From: JAEUNJ01 sp052035955
GTDB lineage: Bacteria > Pseudomonadota > Gammaproteobacteria > Burkholderiales > Rhodocyclaceae
Direction of reading: 5' to 3'
Assembly: GCA_052035955.1 (NCBI GenBank)
Contig: JBPOHD010000016.1
Location: forward strand, 1-64,000
DNA length: 64,000 bases
The notes beneath the pieces were generated by a model, which was not told where the DNA came from, ran no database searches, and saw only the letters and a program-made list of their open reading frames with translations. The position numbers and the translations under genes are program-made. Position 1 is the stretch's first letter; each line of letters starts with the position of its first letter. Of the stretch, positions 31,603-41,800 are shown piece by piece.

Positions 31603-32715
31603 TCAGCGAAACGGAGAGTGCCCGCGAAGGTCTTTCGCATAACCATCCACCGCCATTCGTTCCCGCTCGAGGTAACGGCCAACGGCATCGGCGAAGGCCG
31701 GATGGGCGAGCCAGTGAGCGGAGCAGGTTCCGGCCGGAAGGAATCCCCGGGCCAGTTTGTGTTCGCCTTGGGCTCCACCCTCGAAGATGGCGAGCCGCTC
31801 ACGGATGCAATACTCAATCGGCGCATAGAAACAAGCCTCGAAATGCAGGCAGGATACCTCTTCCAGGCTGCCCCAGTAGCGTCCATAGAGCCGATCATCA
31901 TCACGGACACACAGCGACGCCGCGACCGGCCGTTCTCCTCGGTGGGCAAGGAAAAGCACCAGGTTTGCCGGCATGCATGCGGCGAGGCTCAGGAAGAATG
32001 CCTCCGTGAGAAATGGCGTGCGTCCCCGAATCCGATAGGTATTGCGGTAACAGGAATAGAAAAACCGCCAATCCGCTCCGGTCGCCTCGAGCCCTGAAAT
32101 GACCTTCAACGAGATACCCGCCTCGCGGACCCGGCGTCTTTCCTGGGCGATCTTCCGGCGCTTCGGACCGGCCATCCCGGAAAGGAAGTCGGCGAAATCC
32201 CGATAGCCGGGATTCCGCCAGTGGAACTGGACATCACGGCGTTCGAGCAATCCCCGCTGCCGCGCCAGGGCGGCCTCAGCCGGCGTTGGAAAAAGCAGGT
32301 GAAAGGACGAAACGCCAGCCTTCATGGCCAGGCGAAGCGCGGTGTCGAGAAGCGCCTGTCGCAGAGCGTCCGTGGAGGCCAGCAGGCGTGGCCCGGTGAC
32401 TGGCGTGAAAGGAATGCCCACTGTCCATTTCGGGTAGTAGCTCAGGCCGTGCTGACGATATGCGTCGGCCCACGCCCAATCGAAGACGAATTCGCCGAAA
32501 GAATGGCTCTTCTCGTACATCGGCATCGCGGCGAGCATCCGGCCTTCTTCCTCGAGGATCAGGTGCCGAGGCCGCCACCCAGTTGCCGGTGTCGCGCAAT
32601 CCGTCGCCTCCAAGGCCGCCAGAAAGGCATGGCGCAGGAAGGGTTGCGGCCCGGCCAAGGCATCCCAGTCCTCTGCGGGAACTTTCTCTATGGCGTCCAG
32701 CAGGCGTTCTTCCAT
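31603..32715 (-). CDS. FemAB/GNAT-like N-acyltransferase (COG3146 type)
   Basis: A 370-residue product from the ATG at 32715 (MEERLLDAIEKVPAEDWDAL). FVFDWAWADAYRQHGLSYYPK, the long central KRRKIAQERRRVREAGI, and the C-terminal RGFLPAGTCSAHW are features of the COG3146 family, doubled GNAT folds related to FemAB peptidyl transferases. Substrate unknown. It lies 15 bases upstream of the GIDE-like gene and is divergent from nadE, from which 103 bases separate it. The frame is open further upstream, but that part covers the nadE promoter. Confidence 0.82.
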   Translation of the reverse strand: MEERLLDAIEKVPAEDWDALAGPQPFLRHAFLAALEATDCATPATGWRPRHLILEEEGRMLAAMPMYEKSHSFGEFVFDWAWADAYRQHGLSYYPKWTVGIPFTPVTGPRLLASTDALRQALLDTALRLAMKAGVSSFHLLFPTPAEAALARQRGLLERRDVQFHWRNPGYRDFADFLSGMAGPKRRKIAQERRRVREAGISLKVISGLEATGADWRFFYSCYRNTYRIRGRTPFLTEAFFLSLAACMPANLVLFLAHRGERPVAASLCVRDDDRLYGRYWGSLEEVSCLHFEACFYAPIEYCIRERLAIFEGGAQGEHKLARGFLPAGTCSAHWLAHPAFADAVGRYLERERMAVDGYAKDLRGHSPFR

Positions 32716-32818
32716 GAAATGACTCGGCTTCCCCCATTGGCGGCGGCACTCCCCTTTCCCGCCGAGCCAAGGCCGGGGCGGCGGGGCGGGTCCGAATTGC
32801 TGCGGTATATTACCCGCC

Positions 32819-34441
32819 ATGAAAAGCCTGAAAATCGCCGTCGCACAGATCAACTGCATCGTCGGTGACCTGGCCGGCAATGCCCGCAAGATTCTCGATG
32901 CGGCAAACCTGGCGCGGGATGCCGGGGCCAACCTTCTCCTCACCCCCGAACTCGCGCTCTGCGGGTATCCGCCGGAGGATCTGCTGCTGCGTCCCGATTT
33001 CTATCGTGCGTGCGAGGAGACCCTCGCCAGCCTGGCGGCGGAGTTGCCTCTGCCGGCCGTGGTCGGCCATCCTCGGGCGGAAGGGCGGTTGCGCCGCAAT
33101 GCGGCATCCCTGTTGCGTGGCGGTCGGGTCGAGGCCAGCTACTTCAAGGGCCGGCTGCCCAACTCGGAGGTTTTCGACGAGGAGCGTTATTTCGACGCCG
33201 GGGACGGTGTCTGCATCGTGGAAGTGCAGGGGACGCGCCTCGGGCTGGCGATTTGTGAGGACGTATGGCAGCCGGGCATCGCCGAGAACAACCGCGCGGC
33301 CGGGGCGGACATCCTGCTGGCGTTGAATGCGTCACCCTTTCACATGCACAAGCAGGCCGACCGGCACGAAGTCTTGCGCGAACGCGTGCGCGCGACCCGC
33401 ATGCCCGTCGTTTACTGCAACATGGTCGGAGGGCAGGACGAACTCGTCTTCGACGGCGCGTCCTTCGTCATCGATGCCGATGGACGACTCACGCATCAGT
33501 CTCCTGCCTTCCGAGAGGACCTGGCGATCGTCGAGGTTGCCGGGGGCAGGGTACTGCCGGGGGCCACTGCAGCCCACGGGTCGATAGAAGAAGACGTCTA
33601 CAAGGCGCTGACCTTGGGAGTCCGTGACTATCTCGGAAAGAACGGATTCCCCGGCGCGGTCCTTGGTCTTTCCGGCGGGGTCGATTCCGCATTGACCTTG
33701 TGCATCGCCGTCGATGCACTCGGAGCGGACCGGGTTAGGGCCGTCATGATGCCCTCGCCGTATACCGCCCAAATGAGCCTCGACGATTCCCGCGCCTTGG
33801 TCCAGGTCCTTGGCGTCCGTTATGATGAAGTGCCGATCGGGGCGGCCATGGAGACCTATGGGGGGATATTGGCGCCCCTGTTCGATGGACTGCCCCCAAC
33901 CGCTTGGGCCGACACGACTCCCGAAAACATCCAGGCGCGCATTCGCGGCATGATTCTCATGGCCCTGTCCAACCGGACTGGCGCCATCGTCCTCACCACG
34001 GGCAACAAGAGCGAGATGGCCGTCGGTTATGCCACGCTCTACGGGGACATGGCCGGCGGTTTCGCGGTGATCAAGGACGTGTTCAAGACCTTCGTATACC
34101 GTCTCTGCCGCTACCGCAACGGTATTGGGCAGGTGATCCCGGAGAATATTCTTACCCGTCCGCCTTCTGCCGAATTGAAGCCCGACCAGACGGACCAGGA
34201 CACTTTGCCGCCCTACGAAGTCCTCGACGCGATCATCGAGGCCTATATGGAACGGGACAGTAGCCCTCGAGATATTATCGCCGCCGGCTACCGGGAAGAG
34301 GATGTACGGCGGGTGGTCGGCATGCTCAAGCGCAACGAATACAAGCGGCGGCAGGCGCCGGTCGGCATACGAGTGAGCCGGCGGGGGTTCGGCAAGGATT
34401 GGCGCTATCCGATAACATCACGGTATCAGGACGAGTTCTGA
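32819..34441 (+). CDS. nadE: Glutamine-dependent NAD+ synthase
   Basis: NadE amidates nicotinic acid adenine dinucleotide with ammonia drawn from glutamine. The 540-residue product has an N-terminal nitrilase-type glutaminase (LTPELALCGYPPEDL with catalytic E, the lysine of YFKGRLPN, the cysteine of GLAICEDVWQP). A C-terminal synthetase with the P-loop LGLSGGVDSALT and TTGNKSEMAVGYATLYGDMAG follows. Both active sites look intact. TATATT at 32806-32811 may be part of its promoter, though it lies unusually close to the ATG. Confidence 0.97.
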   Translation: MKSLKIAVAQINCIVGDLAGNARKILDAANLARDAGANLLLTPELALCGYPPEDLLLRPDFYRACEETLASLAAELPLPAVVGHPRAEGRLRRNAASLLRGGRVEASYFKGRLPNSEVFDEERYFDAGDGVCIVEVQGTRLGLAICEDVWQPGIAENNRAAGADILLALNASPFHMHKQADRHEVLRERVRATRMPVVYCNMVGGQDELVFDGASFVIDADGRLTHQSPAFREDLAIVEVAGGRVLPGATAAHGSIEEDVYKALTLGVRDYLGKNGFPGAVLGLSGGVDSALTLCIAVDALGADRVRAVMMPSPYTAQMSLDDSRALVQVLGVRYDEVPIGAAMETYGGILAPLFDGLPPTAWADTTPENIQARIRGMILMALSNRTGAIVLTTGNKSEMAVGYATLYGDMAGGFAVIKDVFKTFVYRLCRYRNGIGQVIPENILTRPPSAELKPDQTDQDTLPPYEVLDAIIEAYMERDSSPRDIIAAGYREEDVRRVVGMLKRNEYKRRQAPVGIRVSRRGFGKDWRYPITSRYQDEF

Positions 34442-34484
34442 TGCCAATCAAGACGAGCCAAGTGCTGCGGAGGAAGAGAAAAGC

Positions 34485-34823
34485 ATGAAGAAGATCGAAG
34501 CCATCATCAAGCCCTTCAAACTGGACGAGGTGCGGGAGGCCTTGTCAGACGTCGGAGTCACGGGTCTGACCGTCACCGAAGTCAAGGGCTTTGGACGCCA
34601 GAAGGGTCATACGGAGCTCTATCGCGGGGCCGAGTACGTGGTCGATTTCCTGCCCAAGATCAAGATCGAGATCGTCGTTGCCGATGCCACCGCCGAGGCG
34701 GCCATCGAAGCCATCGTCAAGGCCGCCCGCACCGGGAAAATCGGCGATGGCAAGATCTTCGTCATGTCGGTGGAGCAGGTCGTGCGCATTCGTACGGGCG
34801 AGACCGACGAGGCTGCCATCTGA
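34485..34823 (+). CDS. glnB: Nitrogen regulatory protein PII
   Basis: PII senses 2-oxoglutarate, ATP and glutamine status and controls glutamine synthetase and NtrB. The 112-residue product is full length and has MKKIEAIIKPFKLDEVREAL, the uridylylation site Tyr51 in TELYRGAEYVVDFLPK, and the ATP-binding GKIGDGKIFV. GGAGGAAG precedes the ATG. The absence of an adjacent amtB and its place after nadE favour GlnB over GlnK. Confidence 0.95.
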   Translation: MKKIEAIIKPFKLDEVREALSDVGVTGLTVTEVKGFGRQKGHTELYRGAEYVVDFLPKIKIEIVVADATAEAAIEAIVKAARTGKIGDGKIFVMSVEQVVRIRTGETDEAAI

Positions 34824-34888
34824 TCAGGACGACCCGGGCCCTCGACTGGGCCATCGCGGTATCCGGGGTTCTCGCCGTTTCCGGAGCC

Positions 34889-35494
34889 TTGGCGGGAGAT
34901 TCGGGCCTATGGGTCCACTACCTGTTCAAGCCCGCCACCACGGCCCTGATCCTGGTCCGCGCGTGGTCGGTAACGCCTCCCCCGGACCGGCGTTATCGTG
35001 TGATGGTCGTCGTGGCGCTGGCGTTCTGCGCCGCGGGGGATGTGTTCCTCATGCTCCCGCTGGAGAACGGATTCATCCTTGGCCTGTCCAGTTTCCTGGT
35101 CGGGCATTTCTGGTTCATCGGGGCGGCCACGCGGGGCGTCCGCTTTGCGGCCGCGCCAGGGGTGTTCGCCGTCTATGCGACGGTGGCAGGCGCAATACTG
35201 GCGTCTCTGTGGACGGCGATTCCGGGTCCTTTGGCCGTCCCGGTCGTGGCCTACGTGACCGTATTGACGAGCATGGCGGCCCAGGGCGCGGTTCGCCTCC
35301 GGATCCTCCGGACCGCTTCTGCCCGGTGCCTGGCCGTCGGCGGTGGCCTGTTCCTGATATCGGACTCCCTTCTGGCCTGGGACCGCTTTGCCGGTCCTCT
35401 GCCCCTCGGCAGGATGTGGGTACTCGCCACCTACTACCTGGCCATCTGGTTCATCGCGCGCTCGGTTTCGGGCTCGGCTGCAGGAGGGCGATGA
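34889..35494 (+). CDS. YhhN (lysoplasmalogenase-like) family membrane protein
   Basis: A membrane protein with about seven or eight helices. YhhN/TMEM86 landmarks are HYLFKPATTALIL, CAAGDVFLML, LVGHFWFI and LISDSLLAWDRF. The family includes lysoplasmalogenases. The start is unclear: TTG at 34889 is the first usual start codon, but the frame is open back to the glnB stop and codes for another hydrophobic helix (ALDWAIAVSGVLAVSGALAG), which the family normally has. A start near 34820-34823 would need CTG or ATC. Confidence 0.8.
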   Translation: MAGDSGLWVHYLFKPATTALILVRAWSVTPPPDRRYRVMVVVALAFCAAGDVFLMLPLENGFILGLSSFLVGHFWFIGAATRGVRFAAAPGVFAVYATVAGAILASLWTAIPGPLAVPVVAYVTVLTSMAAQGAVRLRILRTASARCLAVGGGLFLISDSLLAWDRFAGPLPLGRMWVLATYYLAIWFIARSVSGSAAGGR

Positions 35495-36059
35495 GGGCCC
35501 CTGCGCCTCCTTCGGCGACCCTGGCCTGACAGAAGGCGAGGATTTCCCGACGCTGGGTCAGCCAACCCTGCACGAGTTTTTTCAGCACGGGTTCCCGGCC
35601 TGGCGACCCCAGGCCCTTGCCGTGCACGATGCGGACGCAGCGGAGGCCGGCGTCCCGGCACCCGGAAAGGAAAACCACTATCTCCTGGCGTGCCTCGTCC
35701 CGGTTCATGCCGTGGAGGTCCAGGCTCGCCTGGGTGATCCAGCGACCTCGCCGCAAATCACGGATGACCGACTGCGGCAAGCCTGGCCGGGACCAGGCGG
35801 CTTCGTCACCGCCCTCCAGGTGAAGGTCCAGCAGGACGGGGCCATGCAAGGCTTCCCGAAGGGCCGAAGCTTCGTCACGCTGACGTTGGCGGGGCAGTGC
35901 GGGTGGCGGTGGGGGTTCGTGGTGCACCCGATCCCAGTTCAGCGGGCGGGCACCGCGTACGGCGTCCCGAAACAGCGCCCGCTCTTCGGGTGCCGGCACC
36001 GGGGGCTCCGGGGCCGGAGTTCTTTGGGAATCTGTATTGCCGGGTCGCCTAGCTGCCAA
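35451..36059 (-). CDS. Smr-domain protein (MutS2-like endonuclease domain)
   Basis: A product of about 202 residues. The C-terminal Smr domain has SLDLHGMNRDEARQEIVVFL, VRIVHGKGLGSPGREPVLKK and an end typical of the family (AEGGAGALIALLQ). The N-terminal half is charged and proline-rich with ALFRDAVRGARPLN, a usual segment of betaproteobacterial Smr proteins. Smr domains act as nucleases on DNA or RNA. TTG at 36059, overlapping the trxB stop, is the best start; ATG is only found inside trxB. It overlaps the convergent YhhN gene by 44 bases. Confidence 0.85.
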   Translation of the reverse strand: MAARRPGNTDSQRTPAPEPPVPAPEERALFRDAVRGARPLNWDRVHHEPPPPPALPRQRQRDEASALREALHGPVLLDLHLEGGDEAAWSRPGLPQSVIRDLRRGRWITQASLDLHGMNRDEARQEIVVFLSGCRDAGLRCVRIVHGKGLGSPGREPVLKKLVQGWLTQRREILAFCQARVAEGGAGALIALLQPSPKPSAR

Positions 36060-37002
36060 GATCGTCCAGGTAGCGCTCCGCGTCGAGGGCCGCCATGCAG
36101 CCGGTGGCGGCGGACGTAATGGCTTGGCGATAGATGTGGTCCTGGACATCGCCCGCGGCGAATACGCCGGGAATGCTGGTGGCCGTCGCATTTCCCTCGC
36201 CGCCACCCCGGGTGATGATGTAGCCGTTCCTCATCTCCAACTGGCCCGCGAAGAGATCGGTATTGGGCTTATGCCCGATGGCGATGAACACCCCCTGCAG
36301 CGCGATGTCCTCCAGGGCTCCGCTCTTGACATTGCGGATGCGCATGCCGGTGACGCCGGTCTTGTCACCCAGAACCTCGTCCAGAACCGAATCCCAGCGG
36401 ATGGTTACCTTGCCGGCAGCCGCCTTCTCGAACAGCTTGTCCTGGAGAATCTTCTCGCCGCGCAGTTTGTCGCGCCGATGCACCACCGTCACGTGGCTTG
36501 CGATGTTGGAGAGATAGAGCGCCTCCTCCACCGCCGTATTGCCGCCGCCGATCACTGCGACAGGCTGGTTGCGGTAGAAGAAACCGTCACAGGTCGCGCA
36601 GGCCGATACCCCCTTGCCCTGGAAAGCGCTTTCCGACGGCAAGCCCAGGTATTGGGCCGAGGCTCCAGTTGCGATGATCAATGCGTCGCAGGTGTATTCG
36701 CCGGCGTCGCCGACCAGCCGGAAGGGGCGTGTGCCCAGCCCTACCGTGTGGATATGGTCGAAGATGATTTCCGTGCTGAAGCGCTCTGCGTGCTTCTGGA
36801 ATCGCGCCATGAGGTCCGGTCCGAGGACCCCGTCCGCATCGGCCGGCCAGTTATCCACCTCCGTGGTGGTCATGAGTTGTCCGCCCTGGGCCATGCCCGT
36901 GATCAGAACGGGCTTGAGGTTGGCGCGGGCGGCATAGACGGCGGCGGTATATCCGGCCGGACCGGAACCGAGGATCAGAAGGGAACAGTGACGGGCAGGC
37001 AT
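36049..37002 (-). CDS. trxB: Thioredoxin-disulphide reductase
   Basis: TrxB reduces thioredoxin with NADPH through FAD. The 317-residue product from the ATG at 37002 has the FAD motif LILGSGPAGYTAAVYAARA, the redox pair C-A-T-C in GVSACATCDGFFY, the NADPH motif VIGGGNTAVEEAL and the C-terminal FAD motif GVFAAGDVQD. The only start further upstream is a TTG at 37023. Downstream smr probably shares its transcript. Confidence 0.97.
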   Translation of the reverse strand: MPARHCSLLILGSGPAGYTAAVYAARANLKPVLITGMAQGGQLMTTTEVDNWPADADGVLGPDLMARFQKHAERFSTEIIFDHIHTVGLGTRPFRLVGDAGEYTCDALIIATGASAQYLGLPSESAFQGKGVSACATCDGFFYRNQPVAVIGGGNTAVEEALYLSNIASHVTVVHRRDKLRGEKILQDKLFEKAAAGKVTIRWDSVLDEVLGDKTGVTGMRIRNVKSGALEDIALQGVFIAIGHKPNTDLFAGQLEMRNGYIITRGGGEGNATATSIPGVFAAGDVQDHIYRQAITSAATGCMAALDAERYLDDLGS

Positions 37003-37220
37003 GGTGGCCGTGGTGCTCTTCAAAAAAAGAAAAATTATACGCCGCCCGAACGAGCCTTCGTCCCGGAGTCCGAGGCCGGCTAGAGGTCGGCCAGCGGTCG
37101 GCCGAAGACGGTGCCACTATTCTTGACGAGGGCATTTTCCGCGCCTGATTTCTCGCGAAATCCATCAAGTTTTTCCTTACAATGGCGTCAACCAACGGAT
37201 AACCTCGAAAGGAATGTGCG

Positions 37221-38822
37221 GTGTTCCGTTCAATCCCCGTGTATGTGGGCCTTTTCCTGTCCCTTGGCGCGAGCCTTACCGCTGCGCAGGAACCCCCCGC
37301 GCCGGGTGGTGCTCTCAAGTTCGCCATCAGCGGTTTTCGGATCGAGGGTAGCAGCCTGCTGCCGACCGAGCTGATCGACAACATGCTTGCTCCCTTTGCC
37401 GGGCCGGACAAGGACTTCGGGGTCGTGCAACAGGCACTCGCGGCATTGGAGAGCCTGTTTGCCGAAGCCGGTTACACCGTCGTGCAGGTACAACTGCCTG
37501 AGCAGGAACTCGACAAGGGGGTGATCCGCTTCCGGGTCATCGAAGGGCGGTTGATGACCACCCGGTACGAGGGAAACCGCCATTTCAGCGACGCCAACGT
37601 GGGCCGATCGCTGGCCGCCCTCAAGACAGGGCAGACCCCCAATGTCCTCGACCTGGCGGAAAACCTGCGCCTGATCAACGAAAATCCGGCGAAGCAGACG
37701 ATCGTGACCCTGAAAGCCGGCCGGGACGAAGGCGAACTCGATGCGATCGCCAAGACCACCGATCAGGATCCGGTCCGCTTCGCCATGAGCCTCGACAATT
37801 CGGGTACCGCAAGTACCGGAAAGTACCGGCTGGGCGTCGCGGTGCAGAATGCCAACCTGTTCGACCGGGATCACGTCCTGAGCGTCCAGTACATCACCTC
37901 TCCCGACGATCACTTGAAGCAGGTTTCCATCTTTGGGGCCGGCTACCAGATACCCGTCTACGATTGGAACGGCGCCTTCGGATTCTTCTACGGCAGGTCG
38001 AACGTGGATGCGGGCCGGGTGGACACGGCTGCCGGGAACTACATGATCGCAGGTCGCGGCAGCCTGCTTGGCCTCCGATACACGCAGAACCTCAGGAAGC
38101 GGGGAAACTGGGAATCGTCCCTGACGATGGGCCTGGACTTCCGGGCCTACGAATCGAGGGTCTCGGCGGTGGGCAGCCAGACGAATCTCGTTCCCGACGT
38201 CACCGTCCACCCGATCAGCCTGACCTACTCGACGTCCTACCGACAACCGGAGTTGGATTTCAGCGCCTACTTCTCCGCCGTCCAGAACCTTCCCGGCGGC
38301 AGCGACGCGGGCGATGCCGCCTTCCAGCAGAACGGCCAGCGGCCAGGGGCGAATTCCCGTTACCTGCTGTACCGGTACGGGGCCAATGCATCCTGGATAT
38401 TACCGTCGGACTGGCAACTGCGCACGGCCTTTTCCGGCCAGCATACCAACCAGATGCTGATCAGCGGCGAACAATTCGGCGTCGGCGGCGTGGAATCCGT
38501 GCGTGGCTACCTGGAACGCGAGTTGGCCAACGACCGGGGACACCGGGGGAGCATCGAGCTTTACACGCCCGATTGGGGATCCGCACTGGTGGAGACGGCG
38601 CGGATGCGAAGCCTGGCCTTCTACGACTTCGGTTATGTGAGGCGCCTCCTTCCGGCACTGCGCGAGACCCCTGGCGCCGCCATCGCGAGCTTCGGCGTAG
38701 GCTTGCGGGGTGGGTACGGAAAGTCGGTCGGATTCCGGCTGGATTTCGCCAAGGTGGCCGACAAGGGCAACGACCAGACCCGCGGCGTCCGGATGCACGG
38801 CGCCCTTTCCTACATCTTCTGA
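37221..38822 (+). CDS. Two-partner secretion outer-membrane transporter (TpsB, ShlB/FhaC family)
   Basis: TpsB proteins are 16-strand outer-membrane barrels with periplasmic POTRA domains that export one TpsA partner. The 533-residue product has a signal peptide (VYVGLFLSLGASLTAAQ), POTRA segments (FAISGFRIEGSSLLP; IRFRVIEGRLMTTRYEGNRHF), and the barrel with the hallmark VRGYLE in loop L6 (GVESVRGYLERELAND). It ends in aromatic YIF, as expected of outer-membrane barrels. The start is GTG with GAAAGGA upstream. TACAAT at 37178-37183 may be the -10 element. Ten bases separate it from tpsA. Confidence 0.94.
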   Translation: MFRSIPVYVGLFLSLGASLTAAQEPPAPGGALKFAISGFRIEGSSLLPTELIDNMLAPFAGPDKDFGVVQQALAALESLFAEAGYTVVQVQLPEQELDKGVIRFRVIEGRLMTTRYEGNRHFSDANVGRSLAALKTGQTPNVLDLAENLRLINENPAKQTIVTLKAGRDEGELDAIAKTTDQDPVRFAMSLDNSGTASTGKYRLGVAVQNANLFDRDHVLSVQYITSPDDHLKQVSIFGAGYQIPVYDWNGAFGFFYGRSNVDAGRVDTAAGNYMIAGRGSLLGLRYTQNLRKRGNWESSLTMGLDFRAYESRVSAVGSQTNLVPDVTVHPISLTYSTSYRQPELDFSAYFSAVQNLPGGSDAGDAAFQQNGQRPGANSRYLLYRYGANASWILPSDWQLRTAFSGQHTNQMLISGEQFGVGGVESVRGYLERELANDRGHRGSIELYTPDWGSALVETARMRSLAFYDFGYVRRLLPALRETPGAAIASFGVGLRGGYGKSVGFRLDFAKVADKGNDQTRGVRMHGALSYIF

Positions 38823-38832
38823 GGAAGGTCGA

Positions 38833-41800
38833 ATGCCAAGACCAGCGAAGTTGCGGCGGACGGTATCCCGGTCGCCGGCATCGGCACGCCGAGCGGTGGC
38901 CTTGGCCCTCGCATTGGTATTCCCCGCCGGCGCCGTGGCCAATGGAACCGATCCCCGGGTGACGGCCGGCGCCGCCCAATTCATATTCGGCAAGAAGTCG
39001 CTCGACGTCATCAATACGCCGGGCACCGTGATCGAGTGGAAGAGCTTCTCTATCCAGGCTGGCGAGATCACCCGGTTCATCCAGCAGAACGCCAGCAGCG
39101 CGGTCATGAACCGCGTCGTCGGTGGCGATCCGACCCTGATCCTGGGCGCCCTGCAGTCCAACGGCCGGGTCTACCTGATCAACCAGAATGGCATCGCCTT
39201 CGGCGCCAATGCCCAGGTCAATGTCGCCGGTCTGGTCGCATCCACGCTCAATCTTTCCAACGCCGATTTCCGGTCGGGACGCCTGGACTTCGGCGCCGCT
39301 CCTGGCGCCGGACGGATTGTGAATGAGGGCGAAATTCGCGCGTTGCCCGGCGGCAAGGTGATCCTGGTGGCACCAGCGGTGGAAAACCGCGGCGTCATCG
39401 AGGCACCCGATGGCGAGGTGTTCCTGGCGGCGGGCCGCAGCGCCAGGCTGATCGATCCCCTTCGTCCCGAGATTCAGGTGGAAGTCCGCGCCGACGACAA
39501 CGCGGTGCTCAATGTCGGGCACCTGGCCGGCGGGACGGTCGGCATCTATGCCGGGGCCATTCGCCATTCGGGACGCGCCGGCGCGAATACCGCAATCCTG
39601 GGGGAAGGAGGCCGGATCGTATTCAAGGCCGTTGGGAACCTCCAGGTCGACGCTGGCGCGACCGTCGATGCGAGCGGTACCACGGGCGGCAGCGTCAGCC
39701 TCGAGTCGGGCCAAACGACACGCGTCGCGGGCACCGTCGCCGCACGGGGTGCCGAGGACCGCGGCGGATCGGTCCGCGTACTCGGCCATCAGGTCGTCCT
39801 CGAAGACGATGCGCATGTCGAGGCCGGGGGCCGCACCGCCGGCGGCAGCGTCCTCATAGGCGGCGACTTCCAGGGCAAGGGCGGTGTGCCGAATGCCGCG
39901 CGGACTTACGTGGCCCCGGGTGCTACGGTGGACGTGTCAGCGCGGGAAACGGGCAATGGCGGCCGGGTCATCGTCTGGTCGGACGAAGCGACCGGCTACT
40001 ACGGGCGGATCACCGCCAAAGGCGGTGCCAGCGGGGGCGATGGCGGCTTCGTCGAGGTTTCCGGGAAGTCCTACCTCGATTACCGGGGAAGCGTAGACCT
40101 CAGGGCCAAGGGACGGGCGGGACGGCTTCTGCTCGATCCGGATTCCCTGGACATCGGCCTGGTGGCGGATATCGATGGCTTGGGCACGAGCGCCGATCTG
40201 GCCCTGCCAACCCTCCTTTCGACGGACTACTCGGGAGTTGCCAGCCGAATCACGGCTGCCGCCGTCGTGACGCAACTGGACTCCGCCGACGTAGTGTTGC
40301 AGGCCGTCGACAACATCACGGTCTCGGCCCCCATCGACGCCAGCCTGAACACGAATTCCCACGGCTTGTCGCTGCAGGCAACGGGCGCCGCCGGGTCCGT
40401 CACGCTCAACGAGAGCATCCTGACCAAAAACGGCGCGATTTCGATCACCGCCGGGACCGGCGGCATTACCCAGGCTGCCGGCAAGACGCTCAGTGCCGGC
40501 AGTGGCACCATCACCGTGAGCAGCAGTGGTGGCAACCTGGTCCTCGCGGGGGCGCTCGCCACCACCAACGTCACCGCCGGCGCCGTCTCGCTCAGTGGCG
40601 TCGACATTCAACTCGGCAACATGAGTACCGGCTTCGGTGGCGTCGTCACGACCACGCTGAGCGGAGTCGGCACCCAGACTGCCGGCACGGCGATCACCGG
40701 GGCCACGGCGTTGAACAAGGCCGGTGCCGGAACCCTGACCCTCTCCGAAACCAACACCTACGTGGGTGGCACGACCGTTTCTGGCGGAACGCTCGCCGTG
40801 AGCGGCGGCGCCGCCCTGGCGGACACCGCCCAGGTCGTGGTCAGTGCGGCCGGTACCCTGGCCCTCCTGGCCAACGAGACCATCGGTTCTCTCGCCGGAT
40901 CAGGTACCGTCGATCTGGGGGCCAATACCCTTACCTCGGGCGGTCCGGGCACGACCTCTGCCTTTTCCGGCGCGATCGGCGGAACGGGCGGCATCGTCAA
41001 ACTGGGAATCGGGACCCTGACCCTGTCCGGGACCAACACCTTTACGGGCCTTGCCGACGTGCAGGGCGGCAACCTTACCCTGAACGGCGGCAATGCCATG
41101 GCCGACACGGCGCCGGTCAACGTGGCGGCCGGTGCGACCCTGATCCTCGGCGCGAACGAGACCATCGGATCCCTCGCTGGCGCCGGTACCGTGAACCTGG
41201 GTTCGAGGACGCTGGCCGCCGGTGGCGATGGGAGTACGACGACTTTCTCGGGAACCATCTTAGGCAGCGGTGGCGTCACGAAAACCGGGGCCGGTACCTT
41301 GACCCTTTCGGGGGCCAACACCTACAGCGGCCTGACGGACGTACAGGCCGGGACGCTGGCGCTGGGGGCGAGCGACGTGCTGGACGACACCTCGACGGTC
41401 AAGGTGAGCGGCGGCACACTGGACATCGGCGCCAACAGCGACACCGTGGCCGGCGTGCAACTGACTGCAGGCAGCATCGCGGGAACGACGGGGGTGCTGA
41501 GTTCGACGACGGACTTCGACGTGCAGTCGGGGAGCGTGAGCGCCAAGCTGGGCGGCGCGGCCGGGCTGGTGAAGAGCACGGCCGGGACCGTTACCCTGTC
41601 GGGCGGCAACACCTACAGCGGGCTGACGGACGTACAGGCCGGGACGCTGGCGCTGGGGGCGAGCAACGTGCTGGCCGACGCCTCGACCCTTGCGGTAGTT
41701 GCCGGCGCGACGCTGGACTTCAATACCCACAGCGACACGGTCGCTTCGGTTGCGTCCGGTGGTGTCCTGACCGGCACCGGCGGGGCGACCCTGACGGCGG

